DNA of 21,546 bases, taken from positions 1 to 21,546 of the forward strand of contig JAJFLD010000169.1 in NCBI GenBank assembly GCA_021772875.1. Reading direction: 5' to 3'. Positions 6,071-13,572 of the stretch are shown piece after piece; position 1 is the first letter of the stretch, and each line of letters opens with the position of its first letter. Source of the stretch: Ghiorsea sp. GTDB taxonomy: Bacteria > Pseudomonadota > Zetaproteobacteria > Mariprofundales > Mariprofundaceae. The notes under the pieces were generated by a model that was given only the letters and a program-made list of their open reading frames with translations, searched no databases and was not told the origin of the DNA. The position numbers and the translations under genes were made by a program.

Positions 6071-6846
6071 GAGATAGGCACCATCATTAAAGAATAAGGT
6101 TGGTTAAAGGTAACATCTTGAGCGACTTGACCCACCTTCCATTGTGAAAAACGCAAGCGAATAATTGAACGGAATCCCGAACAGTTTGGTAATATACCTT
6201 GGGCAATATCAGCTTGAGGTAGGCCAATAATCAACAAACCAATATCATCTTGTGCATGCAGGGTGATTTGATCTGCACCACTTTCGGCAAGACGTTGTTC
6301 CCAAGGGACATGGGCATGTAACATGTGGTTTAGGTGTTCAAGCGCTTGAATGATGGGCTCTAAAAGCAAGTAGAGTTGTTTGGCATGTTGACCGTCACCG
6401 TTCCAGAGTATTTGAATCACTTGTGGCAGGGCGAGTTTATGACCAAGTGCATCTTGTTTGCGGATAGTGTCGATATAAGCGGTGAGCCAAGCATCGGATG
6501 TTAAAAAATCAGCAGCTAAAGGCACACTGGTACGGATATGTTCAGCATGTTCTTCTATGCTTTCACAGGCTTGTTTCAAGTTGGCTTCAAATTCAGGATG
6601 TTTGGCAGCGAGATTTTTAAAATGCCTGCTCATGGATGAGAATAAACTTAAGATATTGGGCGTCACTGGTTTTTTATTGCCTTCACCAAGCAACATGTCA
6701 TGCACTTCCTTTTCTGCAGCCAACCAAGCGTATGGGGAGTGGTCATGCATGGCTTGGATGAGGCAACGCATAGCATCACGCAGCTCAATGAATGATTGCA
6801 CCCTTGGTGTTATTGCAAAAGCAATCGGGACGATGTCTTGACTCAT
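6067..6846 (-). CDS. zapD: Cell division protein ZapD (YacF)
   Basis: This 259-residue protein matches ZapD in length and pattern: an N-terminal helical part starting with a strand and TPRVQSFIEL (equivalent to the NEKMRTWLR region of E. coli ZapD), and a C-terminal beta part with LLIIGLPQ and a final IIRLRFSQWKVGQVAQDVTF that parallels AIRFMPLDTENGQ. ZapD crosslinks FtsZ filaments and stabilises the Z ring. Identity to E. coli ZapD is low, but the immediate yacG neighbour strongly supports the call. It starts inside the carbonic anhydrase stop (ATGA) with no Shine-Dalgarno, so translational coupling is likely. Confidence 0.85.
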   Translation of the reverse strand: MSQDIVPIAFAITPRVQSFIELRDAMRCLIQAMHDHSPYAWLAAEKEVHDMLLGEGNKKPVTPNILSLFSSMSRHFKNLAAKHPEFEANLKQACESIEEHAEHIRTSVPLAADFLTSDAWLTAYIDTIRKQDALGHKLALPQVIQILWNGDGQHAKQLYLLLEPIIQALEHLNHMLHAHVPWEQRLAESGADQITLHAQDDIGLLIIGLPQADIAQGILPNCSGFRSIIRLRFSQWKVGQVAQDVTFNQPYSLMMVPIS

Positions 6847-7496
6847 CGAAGAGGTAATGCGCGATAAACAGGCTCAACATCATCAGAGCCATTGCGTGAT
6901 ACTTTTAAATCATGGATAAGCCCTGTGTTCAAACGGTAAATCCAACCATGGATTGTCACCGTTTTTCCTTGCTCCCAAGCATTTTGAACAATACGTGTAT
7001 GGGATAAATTCTCCACTTGTTTGATGACATTAAGCTCACTCATCAAATCTGACATTTCTTCATGTGACAAATCTTTAAAGCTGTCTTGGTGGTGCATATA
7101 ATTATCACGAATGCCACGAATCCAGTTGTCTACAAAACCACAAGGTTGGGATTGAAGGGCAGCTTCAACACCACCACAATTATAATGGCCAGTTACAATA
7201 ATGTGCTCCACATTTAAGACATCCACAGCATATTGCACACCAGACAAACAATTTAAGTCGGTATGTTGTACTTGATTGGCAATATTACGATGCACAAAAA
7301 CTTCGCCAGGGTCTAAGCCGACGATTTCATTGGCTGGAACACGGCTGTCGGAGCAACCAATCCACATATATTTAGGTTTTTGTTGCGCTGATAGCTGTTT
7401 GAAAAAACCAGGCGTTGCTTTTTCGCGATTGGCCGCCCAAATAGCATTGTTTTCGAGTAAGGTTTGAGGTGTTGGCATATCTAGGCTTTTAACCAT
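6843..7496 (-). CDS. can: Beta-class carbonic anhydrase
   Basis: This 217-residue protein has the full beta-carbonic anhydrase zinc site: C48, D50 and R52 (GCSDSRVPA), H104 and C107 (GHYNCGGV). Further family motifs are EVFVHRNIAN, LSGVQYAVDVL and the C-terminal VTIHGWIY. It closely follows E. coli Can over its whole length. It interconverts CO2 and bicarbonate, supplying bicarbonate for carboxylations such as acetyl-CoA carboxylase or for CO2 fixation. Two starts are possible: ATG 7496, overlapping grxC by 16 bases, or ATG 7478 just after the grxC stop; the second matches the length of E. coli Can better. Confidence 0.95.
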   Translation of the reverse strand: MVKSLDMPTPQTLLENNAIWAANREKATPGFFKQLSAQQKPKYMWIGCSDSRVPANEIVGLDPGEVFVHRNIANQVQHTDLNCLSGVQYAVDVLNVEHIIVTGHYNCGGVEAALQSQPCGFVDNWIRGIRDNYMHHQDSFKDLSHEEMSDLMSELNVIKQVENLSHTRIVQNAWEQGKTVTIHGWIYRLNTGLIHDLKVSRNGSDDVEPVYRALPLR

Positions 7497-7747
7497 GTTT
7501 CAAGTTGTCCTTTTTTATCTAATGCATATAACTCATCGCAGCCACCAACGTGTTTATCATTGATGAAGATTTGCGGGATGCTACGCCCACCATTACTACG
7601 TTTCATCATGTCGACACGTTTTTCTGGATCGTTTTGCACATTGTATTCAATAAAATCTAAGCCGCGTTGTTTGAGTAGTGATTTTGCACGCACACAATAG
7701 GGGCAGTAATCACCTGAATAGACTTCAATTTTTGTTGTTTTTCCCAT
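7481..7747 (-). CDS. grxC: Glutaredoxin 3
   Basis: An 88-residue glutaredoxin with the dithiol active site CPYC (residues 15-18), the cis-proline motif SIPQIFIN and the glutathione-binding GGCDELYALDKKG. These features and the length fit GrxC of proteobacteria. It reduces protein disulfides and glutathione adducts using glutathione. The ATG at 7747 is preceded by AGGAG. It lies 11 bases after comF and overlaps the start of can. Confidence 0.95.
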   Translation of the reverse strand: MGKTTKIEVYSGDYCPYCVRAKSLLKQRGLDFIEYNVQNDPEKRVDMMKRSNGGRSIPQIFINDKHVGGCDELYALDKKGQLETWLKA

Positions 7748-7758
7748 CTTATATACTC

Positions 7759-8505
7759 CTATGCATCATGTAAGGTGCGCGCAAAAGAAAAGGCAGACAC
7801 TGGCTGATGAATTCGCCGCATAGCTTGGCAAGCATGACCGAGCGTAGCACCTGTAGTCAAGATGTCATCAATCACCCATATTTTACCTTTGATGTTGTAT
7901 GCTTCAATCTTAGTGCTGTAGTCGTTTGACAGGGTGAAAGCCTTACGCAAGTTATGTTGTCGCGCTTTTCCTTTGAGTGCGGATTGGCGTGTATGATTTC
8001 CCTTTCTGCGCAAAATTTGCCAATCCCATTGGCAAGCTGTTATGGCACTAATCATTTGGCATAAATTGGCGCTGTGGTGCAACCCCGAGCGGCGCATGCG
8101 AGACATAGGCATGGGTACAGGGATAAGCAAATCATCAGCTGAAAATAGGTGTTGAATATGGGGTTTGGCTGCTTGCAATAACCAATGCATGCCTGAGCTT
8201 TGGCCTTGAAGTTTCCAAGCCAATAAAGCTTGGCGAACCGCACCATGGTACACAAATACACTCTGGGTCTGGGTTTGATAAGGCGGGCAATGAAGGCAAG
8301 CGCCACAAGGGCCAGGCGCAAAAGATGCAGGCAAAGGTATGCCACAGCGCAGGCAAGTGCTTTTGGGCATGATTCGGATGTTTTCTAAACAGGAAACACA
8401 GCAGCCTTGGCTGGGAGAATCCATAGCTGAGGCACAAAGCGGACAAGACGGGGGCAAGATACATTGCTGAATAGTTTGTATGACTTTCGTTGACAGCCTG
8501 AACAT
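7759..8505 (-). CDS. comF: ComF family phosphoribosyltransferase-like protein
   Basis: This 248-residue protein has the ComF layout: an N-terminal zinc ribbon (PPSCPLC...CCVSC and CLRCGIPLP...CGACL), a middle part YHGAVRQALLAWKLQG, the LIPVPMPMSRMRRSGLHHSANL loop and the PRPP-binding motif VIDDILTTGAT. ComF proteins take part in DNA uptake and single-strand DNA handling during transformation. A competence role would fit the type IV pilins nearby, but ComF is also found in non-competent species. ATG 8505 is chosen because MFRLSTKVIQTIQQCILPPSCPLC is a normal ComF start and a promoter -10 sits seven bases upstream; ATG 8526 is possible. No Shine-Dalgarno is visible. First gene of the operon through yacG. 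Confidence 0.88.
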   Translation of the reverse strand: MFRLSTKVIQTIQQCILPPSCPLCASAMDSPSQGCCVSCLENIRIMPKSTCLRCGIPLPASFAPGPCGACLHCPPYQTQTQSVFVYHGAVRQALLAWKLQGQSSGMHWLLQAAKPHIQHLFSADDLLIPVPMPMSRMRRSGLHHSANLCQMISAITACQWDWQILRRKGNHTRQSALKGKARQHNLRKAFTLSNDYSTKIEAYNIKGKIWVIDDILTTGATLGHACQAMRRIHQPVSAFSFARTLHDA

Positions 8506-8541
8506 AGGTACGAATATAACGCGCATGATTGATACACGCAA
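8490..8541. promoter_or_regulatory. Divergent comF/bioF promoter with a shared -10 hexamer
   Basis: Plus strand: -35 TTGACA (8490-8495), 17 bases, -10 AATATA (8513-8518), then six bases to the bioF ATG. Minus strand: -35 TTGCGT (plus 8541-8536), 17 bases, -10 TATATT, which is the same 8513-8518 hexamer read on the other strand, then seven bases to the comF ATG. Predicted transcription starts fall at or next to both start codons, which lack Shine-Dalgarno sites. Confidence 0.6.
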
Positions 8542-9658
8542 TTGGTTTGAAACACTCCCCCCAACGAGACAACGCAAATTGCTCTCAAGCCAGCGCAATG
8601 GTTTGAATATTGAGGTGGGTGGGCAGTCTTTAGTGAATTTTGCATCCAATGATTATTTAGGTTTGAGTCAACATCCTGATGTTTGTAGCGCAGCCAAAGA
8701 TGCGGTAGATACATTTGGTTTGGGTAGTGGTGCGTCACGTTTGGTTTCAGGGGACTCGCCTTTATTCCACGCATTTGAAAGGAATCTAGCAGACTGGAAA
8801 GGTTTTGAGGCTTGTCTATTGGTGGGTTCGGGCATGTTGGCCAATTTAGGTTTGCTGCAAAGCCTAGCAGATAGGCATACAGTCATATTTGCAGACAAAT
8901 TGAACCATGCATCTTTGGTGGATGGGGCAAGGTTGTCAGGGGCAAAGGTTCACCGTTATCCGCATTTAAATTTACGAATTTTAGCGCAACAACTGCAACA
9001 ATATCCTGCGAAAAATCGAATCATTGTATCCGATGGTGTGTTTAGCATGGACGGCGACACAGCGGATGTGGTCAGTTTGCTCCGCTTGGCTGAAGAATAT
9101 GACACGCTTGTAGTCATTGATGATGCCCATGGCGCAGGCACCGTGGGAGCTGGAGGCAAAGGTTTGGTCAATCAAGCGAACATGATGGGACATGCCCGCC
9201 TTATTGAAGTAGGTACGTTGGGTAAATCTTTTGGTAGTTATGGCGCATACATTTTAGGCACAGCATCCATGATTGAGGGTTTGAAACAGCGCATGCGCAC
9301 ACTGATTTATACAACGGCATTGCCTGTTGCTGTTTTGGTAGCCGCACAAGCTGCCTTGGATATCATCAAACAGGGTGAAGTGGTGCATGTATTGCAAGGG
9401 CATATAGCTTATTTTCTTAGCCAAACCAAAGCTCTTAATCTTTTACCGAGCCACACTCCGATTCAACCGATGATATTAGGTTCAGACGAACAAGCTTTAG
9501 CCGCCTCAGCGCTATTAAAAGAGTGTGGTTTTTTTGTGCCAGCGATTCGTCCACCAACAGTGCCCGAAGGGCAGGCACGTTTAAGAATAACGCTATCTGC
9601 CTTGCATAATCGACAACAGATTGATGCTTTGGTGAAGGTCTTGCTTAACCGCGCGTAA
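8525..9658 (+). CDS. bioF: 8-amino-7-oxononanoate synthase
   Basis: This 377-residue protein is a fold-type I PLP enzyme of the alpha-oxoamine synthase family. It shows FASNDYLGLSQHP, GSGASRLVSGDSPLFHAFE, VSDGVFSMDGD, DDAHGAGTVG and the PLP-lysine motif GTLGKSFGSYGAY with K234 as the Schiff-base lysine. BioF condenses pimeloyl-ACP with alanine in biotin synthesis. The first residues MIDTRNWFETLPPTRQRK align naturally with other BioF starts, so ATG 8525 is preferred over ATG 8480. No Shine-Dalgarno precedes it and a TTGACA promoter ends six bases upstream, so the mRNA may be leaderless. Other bio genes are absent nearby; 2-amino-3-ketobutyrate CoA ligase is a less likely relative. The 3' end overlaps convergent yaaA by 14 bases. 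Confidence 0.9.
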   Translation: MIDTRNWFETLPPTRQRKLLSSQRNGLNIEVGGQSLVNFASNDYLGLSQHPDVCSAAKDAVDTFGLGSGASRLVSGDSPLFHAFERNLADWKGFEACLLVGSGMLANLGLLQSLADRHTVIFADKLNHASLVDGARLSGAKVHRYPHLNLRILAQQLQQYPAKNRIIVSDGVFSMDGDTADVVSLLRLAEEYDTLVVIDDAHGAGTVGAGGKGLVNQANMMGHARLIEVGTLGKSFGSYGAYILGTASMIEGLKQRMRTLIYTTALPVAVLVAAQAALDIIKQGEVVHVLQGHIAYFLSQTKALNLLPSHTPIQPMILGSDEQALAASALLKECGFFVPAIRPPTVPEGQARLRITLSALHNRQQIDALVKVLLNRA

Positions 9659-10406
9659 ATACCCAGCTGGTTTCATTGGATAAATCAGAGTTAAAGCTAT
9701 AATTTTCAACTGCAAAATTCTTGATTTGTGTTGCAACCGTAATGCGATTTTCAATGATAAAACGCGCCATCAAGCCGCGTGCGCGTTTGGCATAGATGCC
9801 AATCACTTTATAGGCACCATTTTTATGTTCTTTAAAGATAGGTGTGATGATGGGACACTTGATATGTTTGCTTTGAATGCTTTTAAAATACTCTTGAGAT
9901 GCAAGGTTAATGAGGCTATCGGTACTTTTTAATTCGTTGTTGAGTTGATTGGTGATGGTTGAGCCCCAAAAATCGTAGAGATTGTGGCCTAAAGCGGTGT
10001 TCAATTTTGTACCCATTTCAAGACGATAAGCTTGCATCAAATCAAGGGGGCGAAGCAAACCATACAAACCCGACAATATGCGTAAATGCTGTTGGGCAAA
10101 ATCAAGATCATTGGATGATAATGTTTCCGCGTTTAGCCCTTGATACACATCACCGGCAAAAGTATAGATGGCCTGTTTAGCGTTGTCTGGTGTGAATGGT
10201 GTGTGCCATTGCTGAAAACGTTGTACATTTAAATCAGCCAATTTCATGCTTAGCTTCATCAGATGAGCCACTTCATAGCTATCTTTTTCTTGTAAGGTAT
10301 GGATGAGGGCTTGTGATTGTTCAAGAAATAAGGGGGTGGAAAAGGGTGTTTCGGCAGCTATGTTATCTTCATTAAGCTTCTTGGCGGGAGAAATAATAAT
10401 ACGCAC
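9645..10406 (-). CDS. yaaA: Peroxide stress protein YaaA (DUF328)
   Basis: This 253-residue protein matches YaaA along its length: MRIIISPAKKLN at the start, LSGLYGLLRPLDLMQAYRLEMGTKL in the middle, NLYDFWG and the late motif YAKRARGLMARFII. In E. coli YaaA is induced by OxyR and lowers free intracellular iron during peroxide stress. The start codon is GTG at 10406, with TGAGG seven to eight bases upstream; the nearby ATG is out of frame. It converges on bioF, overlapping by 14 bases with no terminator. No clear Fur or OxyR box was found upstream. Confidence 0.95.
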   Translation of the reverse strand: MRIIISPAKKLNEDNIAAETPFSTPLFLEQSQALIHTLQEKDSYEVAHLMKLSMKLADLNVQRFQQWHTPFTPDNAKQAIYTFAGDVYQGLNAETLSSNDLDFAQQHLRILSGLYGLLRPLDLMQAYRLEMGTKLNTALGHNLYDFWGSTITNQLNNELKSTDSLINLASQEYFKSIQSKHIKCPIITPIFKEHKNGAYKVIGIYAKRARGLMARFIIENRITVATQIKNFAVENYSFNSDLSNETSWVFTRG

Positions 10407-10496
10407 GACATACCTCAGTTGTATTTTTAAAAATCAAAAGCTTAGCGATAAAACCTTGGTAAGTCTTGATACATATGAGGCAAATCAGATATATTC

Positions 10497-10525
10497 TTGA
10501 CGGTGCTTAAATTATAGTCTATTGC
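10497..10525 (+). promoter_or_regulatory. Candidate sigma-70 promoter for the histidine kinase
   Basis: TTGACG (10497-10502), 17 bases and TATTGC (10520-10525) lie about 40 bases before the start codon at 10565. The -35 is good and the -10 is weak. Confidence 0.4.
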
Positions 10526-10564
10526 TTATGAGAGTATGGGGTTGATGTCGTGAGGATAAAATAG

Positions 10565-11278
10565 ATGGGTTTTAAGCAAGAAAAAACGATTAAAGATATG
10601 CAGAAAATCATGCGTGTTTTCACACATGATTTACGCAACCCGCTGCTTAATATCCAGGCGTTGGTTCAAGACATTGAATTGGCAGTTCGTGATGCCAAAG
10701 GTGTTGCCGAAGATTTCCCAGAGTCTTTGAGCATGTTAAAAGAAACAGCCAATCATATGGATGATTTGATTGTAGGCAGCAATGATATTTACCATTGCAT
10801 GTTTGATGCCTTGGAATGTGAACAGGTTGATATGCATGTGTTGTTCCAGCGTTGTTTTGAAAAGTTAAAACTTGCTGAAGAAGACATCGCACTTTCATGT
10901 TCAGCCATGCCTCCCGTATATGCAGACCCTTGGGTTGCCCAACGTATTGTAAGTGAGCTTTTAAGCAATGCTAAAAAGGCTATCAGTTTGAGCCCTAATG
11001 CGTGTTCTCGGTTGATTAAAGTTTCTTCAAGCCAAGAAGATGAAAATTTGGTGCACTTTTATGTTGAAGATAGTGGCTGTGGTTTTGATGAGCATGAAGT
11101 AAGCAGGATTTTTGAGCCGTTTTTTTCTGGGAAACGTTTTCCACATGGCGCAGGTATGGGTCTAACGCGCGTAAAAGTATGGGTTGAGAACCATGGCGGC
11201 AGCATCAATGCGGAAACCATTCCTTCTTGTTCGGTGGTAAGGTTTTCTCTACCCAAACATAAAAAACCTGTTCAGTAG
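10565..11278 (+). CDS. Small soluble histidine kinase without a sensor domain
   Basis: This 237-residue protein is a bare histidine kinase core. The H-box FTHDLRNPLLNIQAL puts the phospho-acceptor at H21. The N-box ELLSNAKKAI has N135; G1 is VEDSGCGFDE, the F-box IFEPFFS and G2 GAGMGLTRVK. There is no transmembrane segment, PAS or other input domain before the H-box, and no response regulator beside it. It must receive its signal through protein partners or an unseen domain. TGAGGA at 10551-10556 precedes the ATG. It sits directly upstream (convergent) of the RpoN-dependent hook operon, so a role like FlrB/FleS/PilS-type kinases that feed sigma-54 activators is conceivable but unproven. Confidence 0.88.
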   Translation: MGFKQEKTIKDMQKIMRVFTHDLRNPLLNIQALVQDIELAVRDAKGVAEDFPESLSMLKETANHMDDLIVGSNDIYHCMFDALECEQVDMHVLFQRCFEKLKLAEEDIALSCSAMPPVYADPWVAQRIVSELLSNAKKAISLSPNACSRLIKVSSSQEDENLVHFYVEDSGCGFDEHEVSRIFEPFFSGKRFPHGAGMGLTRVKVWVENHGGSINAETIPSCSVVRFSLPKHKKPVQ

Positions 11279-11288
11279 AACAGGTTTT
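11263..11288. terminator. Two-way intrinsic terminator between kinase gene and flgE
   Basis: A perfect 11-base stem (AAAACCTGTTC / GAACAGGTTTT) closes on AGTA, flanked by A-run on the left and T-run on the right, so it works for both converging operons. The kinase stop codon (TAG 11276-11278) is inside the hairpin. Confidence 0.88.
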
Positions 11289-11313
11289 TATAGGGTTAAA
11301 CGCAAGCTATTGA

Positions 11314-12855
11314 TTAACGTTTGAGTTGCATTAACGAAGATAACATTTGGTCTGTGGTTGAAATGGTTTTGGAGTTGGCCTCATAACCACGTTGTACCAC
11401 GATGAGTTTCACAAATTCACCGGCCAAATCGACATTGGATTGTTCTAAACCATAGGGCGTGATTGAACCCATACCGCCATTACCAGGTTTTTCCAAAATA
11501 GGCGAGCCTGAGGCAATGGTTTCTTGTTGTAAGTTGTTACCCACATGATTTAACACGGCATCATTAGGGAATTTTGCCAGTGCCACTTGATACAATGAAC
11601 GACGTTGACCATTGGTGAAAACACCAAAAACACGGCCGGTTGAGTCTGTTTCCAATTTATCCAAGAAACCTGCTGCATAACCATCACGCACGACTTGCCG
11701 TGTGGCAAATGAGCCGGCCATTTGCACAGTCCCATTAAGACCATCACCAAGAATAGCCTGTTGGTCAGTGCCTGTGGCATCACCAAAGTTGAAGTTGATT
11801 GTAGAAACTGCCGCACTCTTCCAAGGGAAATCAACCCCAGGACCTACCTCTGTCACCAATTCACCTTTAGAACCAAAGGTAAGTGAGTTGGCAGCAGGGG
11901 AAGTTAAAACATTGCCACCGGTTACCTTTGTGGCAGCAGGAATAGTGCTTGTGGTGAGTACAACAGAGCCACCAAGTGCTGCACTTACTGTTTGTCCTGC
12001 TGCAACGGCAGTACCATTGATTGTGACAGCTGTATCAAAGGTTGTATTGCCAGAAATCTCTGTACCAGCAGGTAGAGGCAGTGTCATGGTAGGGTTGGTG
12101 GGGTTAAAGTTGGTGGCGACATTACCAATGATCATTTGGTCGCCTGGTGTGCCGCCAACAACGTCGGCACCGTCAACACCTGCATGCCAGCTCCAAGTAT
12201 TATTGGCTTCTTTAACATAATACAAACTCACGGCATGTTGTTGGCCTAGAGAATCATAAATATTTGCTTCTGCTTTATAGTGATAGGTCGCAGCATTGTT
12301 GGGATCAAAAGCAACACCTGCGTTATAAGGTACGGCATTGGAATCAAGGGTGATACCCATATCAATGTTGGTGGTAGGTTGAGCTTGGGCAGCCAAGCCG
12401 CCGAAAGTAATGCCTGTGACATTACCTGTAGCTTCACCTTGTTCATTGGTAGCCCAGCCTTGGACAACAAAACCTTGGCCATCAATAAGGTTGGAATCTT
12501 TATCCAAAATAAAGGCACCAGCACGGCTATAAAACGTTTGACCACTGGCAGGGTCTTTTAAGGCAAACATACCATTGCCATTGATGGCCATATCTGTGGG
12601 GCTGGTGGTGTTTTGAATCGAACCTTGTGCTTGGTCACGTGTAATTTGTCCAATGCGTACACCATTACCCACTTGGTTGGCGATGTTTGAGCGTGTAACA
12701 CCCACGGTTTGAGATAATACATCTGAAAACACTACATTTTGTGATTTGAAGCCCAATGAATTGATGTTGGCAATATTATCACCAATAATCCGAACACTTT
12801 CACCAAAAGCTGAAAGTCCACTGGAACCTGTGTAAAGCGCGTTATAAATACCCAT
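11314..12855 (-). CDS. flgE: Flagellar hook protein FlgE
   Basis: This 513-residue protein has the conserved rod/hook N-terminus (MGIYNALYTGSSGLSAFGES, then NIANINSLGFKSQ), the second conserved block GNGMFALKDPASGQTFYSRAG and the C-terminal helix EFVKLIVVQRGYEANSKTI followed by TDQMLSSLMQLKR. These ends form the D0 coiled coils of the hook. Between residues about 250 and 340 there is a threonine-, valine- and alanine-rich insertion, probably an exposed beta domain, which makes it longer than E. coli FlgE (about 400 residues). AGGAGA lies before the ATG. Last gene of fliK-flgD-flgE, followed by a terminator. Confidence 0.96.
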   Translation of the reverse strand: MGIYNALYTGSSGLSAFGESVRIIGDNIANINSLGFKSQNVVFSDVLSQTVGVTRSNIANQVGNGVRIGQITRDQAQGSIQNTTSPTDMAINGNGMFALKDPASGQTFYSRAGAFILDKDSNLIDGQGFVVQGWATNEQGEATGNVTGITFGGLAAQAQPTTNIDMGITLDSNAVPYNAGVAFDPNNAATYHYKAEANIYDSLGQQHAVSLYYVKEANNTWSWHAGVDGADVVGGTPGDQMIIGNVATNFNPTNPTMTLPLPAGTEISGNTTFDTAVTINGTAVAAGQTVSAALGGSVVLTTSTIPAATKVTGGNVLTSPAANSLTFGSKGELVTEVGPGVDFPWKSAAVSTINFNFGDATGTDQQAILGDGLNGTVQMAGSFATRQVVRDGYAAGFLDKLETDSTGRVFGVFTNGQRRSLYQVALAKFPNDAVLNHVGNNLQQETIASGSPILEKPGNGGMGSITPYGLEQSNVDLAGEFVKLIVVQRGYEANSKTISTTDQMLSSLMQLKR

Positions 12856-12897
12856 GATATTCTCCTGTTGAATATGTTTCTTTTTATAATTTAGAAT

Positions 12898-13563
12898 TTA
12901 AACTCTAACTTCTGTAACATTGGCCAAACTGGTTGGTATGCCGTCTACGATGAGCTGTATGCCCGAAGCTGTCATGCGTACGGCATCAACTATTCCAGAA
13001 CGTTGTGGTATGACATTCACCGCTTGTCCTGCAGCATCAACCGCCTGAATGTTGACGTTGTAAGCACCGAGGTCGACTTTGATGCCTGCATCATCTCTAC
13101 CATCCCAATTTAGCTGCATATCGCCAGCAGGCATGGATGAGAGTGACATGGTGCGTACAGGAGCACCTGTAGCATCGCTGATGGTAACAAAGACATTTTC
13201 TGCATTGTTATCCAGTGTGGCCGAGAAGTTTTGTGTTGTGCCGCTGTAATCCAGCGTGCTTTGATTGACCATCACGGTATGACCGAGGTAGCCGGCTGAT
13301 GCCATATCCAAGTTGCTGGATGAGCTGCTTTGATTGACAGCCATTTGTTGTAAATATCGATTGGTATCAATTTGTTGTTCAACCATATTAAACTGCGCAA
13401 GCTGAGAAGACATTTGTGAAGAGTCAGCAGGATTAAGTGGGTCTTGATTTTCCATTTGCGCTACAAGCATTCTCAAAAAAACTTCTTTGGTGCCAAGATC
13501 TTGAGGCCCACTTGCTGTAGCGGCGGGTTGTGCACCATAAGATGTTGATATTTCTAAAGGCAT
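12898..13563 (-). CDS. flgD: Flagellar hook capping/scaffold protein FlgD
   Basis: This 221-residue protein shows the FlgD hallmark FLRMLVAQMENQDPLNPADSSQ near residues 29-50, then SQLAQFNMVEQQ, and a C-terminal part with GHTVMVN and LNWDGRDDAGIKVDLGAYN typical of its Tudor-like and FnIII-like domains. FlgD caps the growing hook and allows FlgE to polymerise. A strong AGGAGGG site precedes the ATG and overlaps the fliK stop region (9 bases between genes). flgE follows after 42 bases. Confidence 0.95.
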   Translation of the reverse strand: MPLEISTSYGAQPAATASGPQDLGTKEVFLRMLVAQMENQDPLNPADSSQMSSQLAQFNMVEQQIDTNRYLQQMAVNQSSSSSNLDMASAGYLGHTVMVNQSTLDYSGTTQNFSATLDNNAENVFVTISDATGAPVRTMSLSSMPAGDMQLNWDGRDDAGIKVDLGAYNVNIQAVDAAGQAVNVIPQRSGIVDAVRMTASGIQLIVDGIPTSLANVTEVRV

Positions 13564-13572
13564 AATGCCCTC

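Noticed and set aside
8480..8524. Upstream bioF start at 8480
   Set aside because: The extra residues do not resemble BioF, have no ribosome-binding site and would contain the TTGACA promoter box.
8480..8530. BirA-type biotin operator upstream of bioF
   Set aside because: No pair of TTGT-AACC-like half sites was found.
8506..8649. Upstream comF start at 8649
   Set aside because: It would overlap the bioF coding region by about 125 bases and adds residues with no ComF likeness.
10407..10496. OxyR or Fur box upstream of yaaA
   Set aside because: The gap is AT-rich but no convincing ATAG-N7-CTAT or Fur-type repeat could be made out.
11702..12220. 172-residue plus-strand open frame opposite flgE
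   Set aside because: It lies wholly antisense to a clear flgE and looks like a shadow of its repetitive codons.
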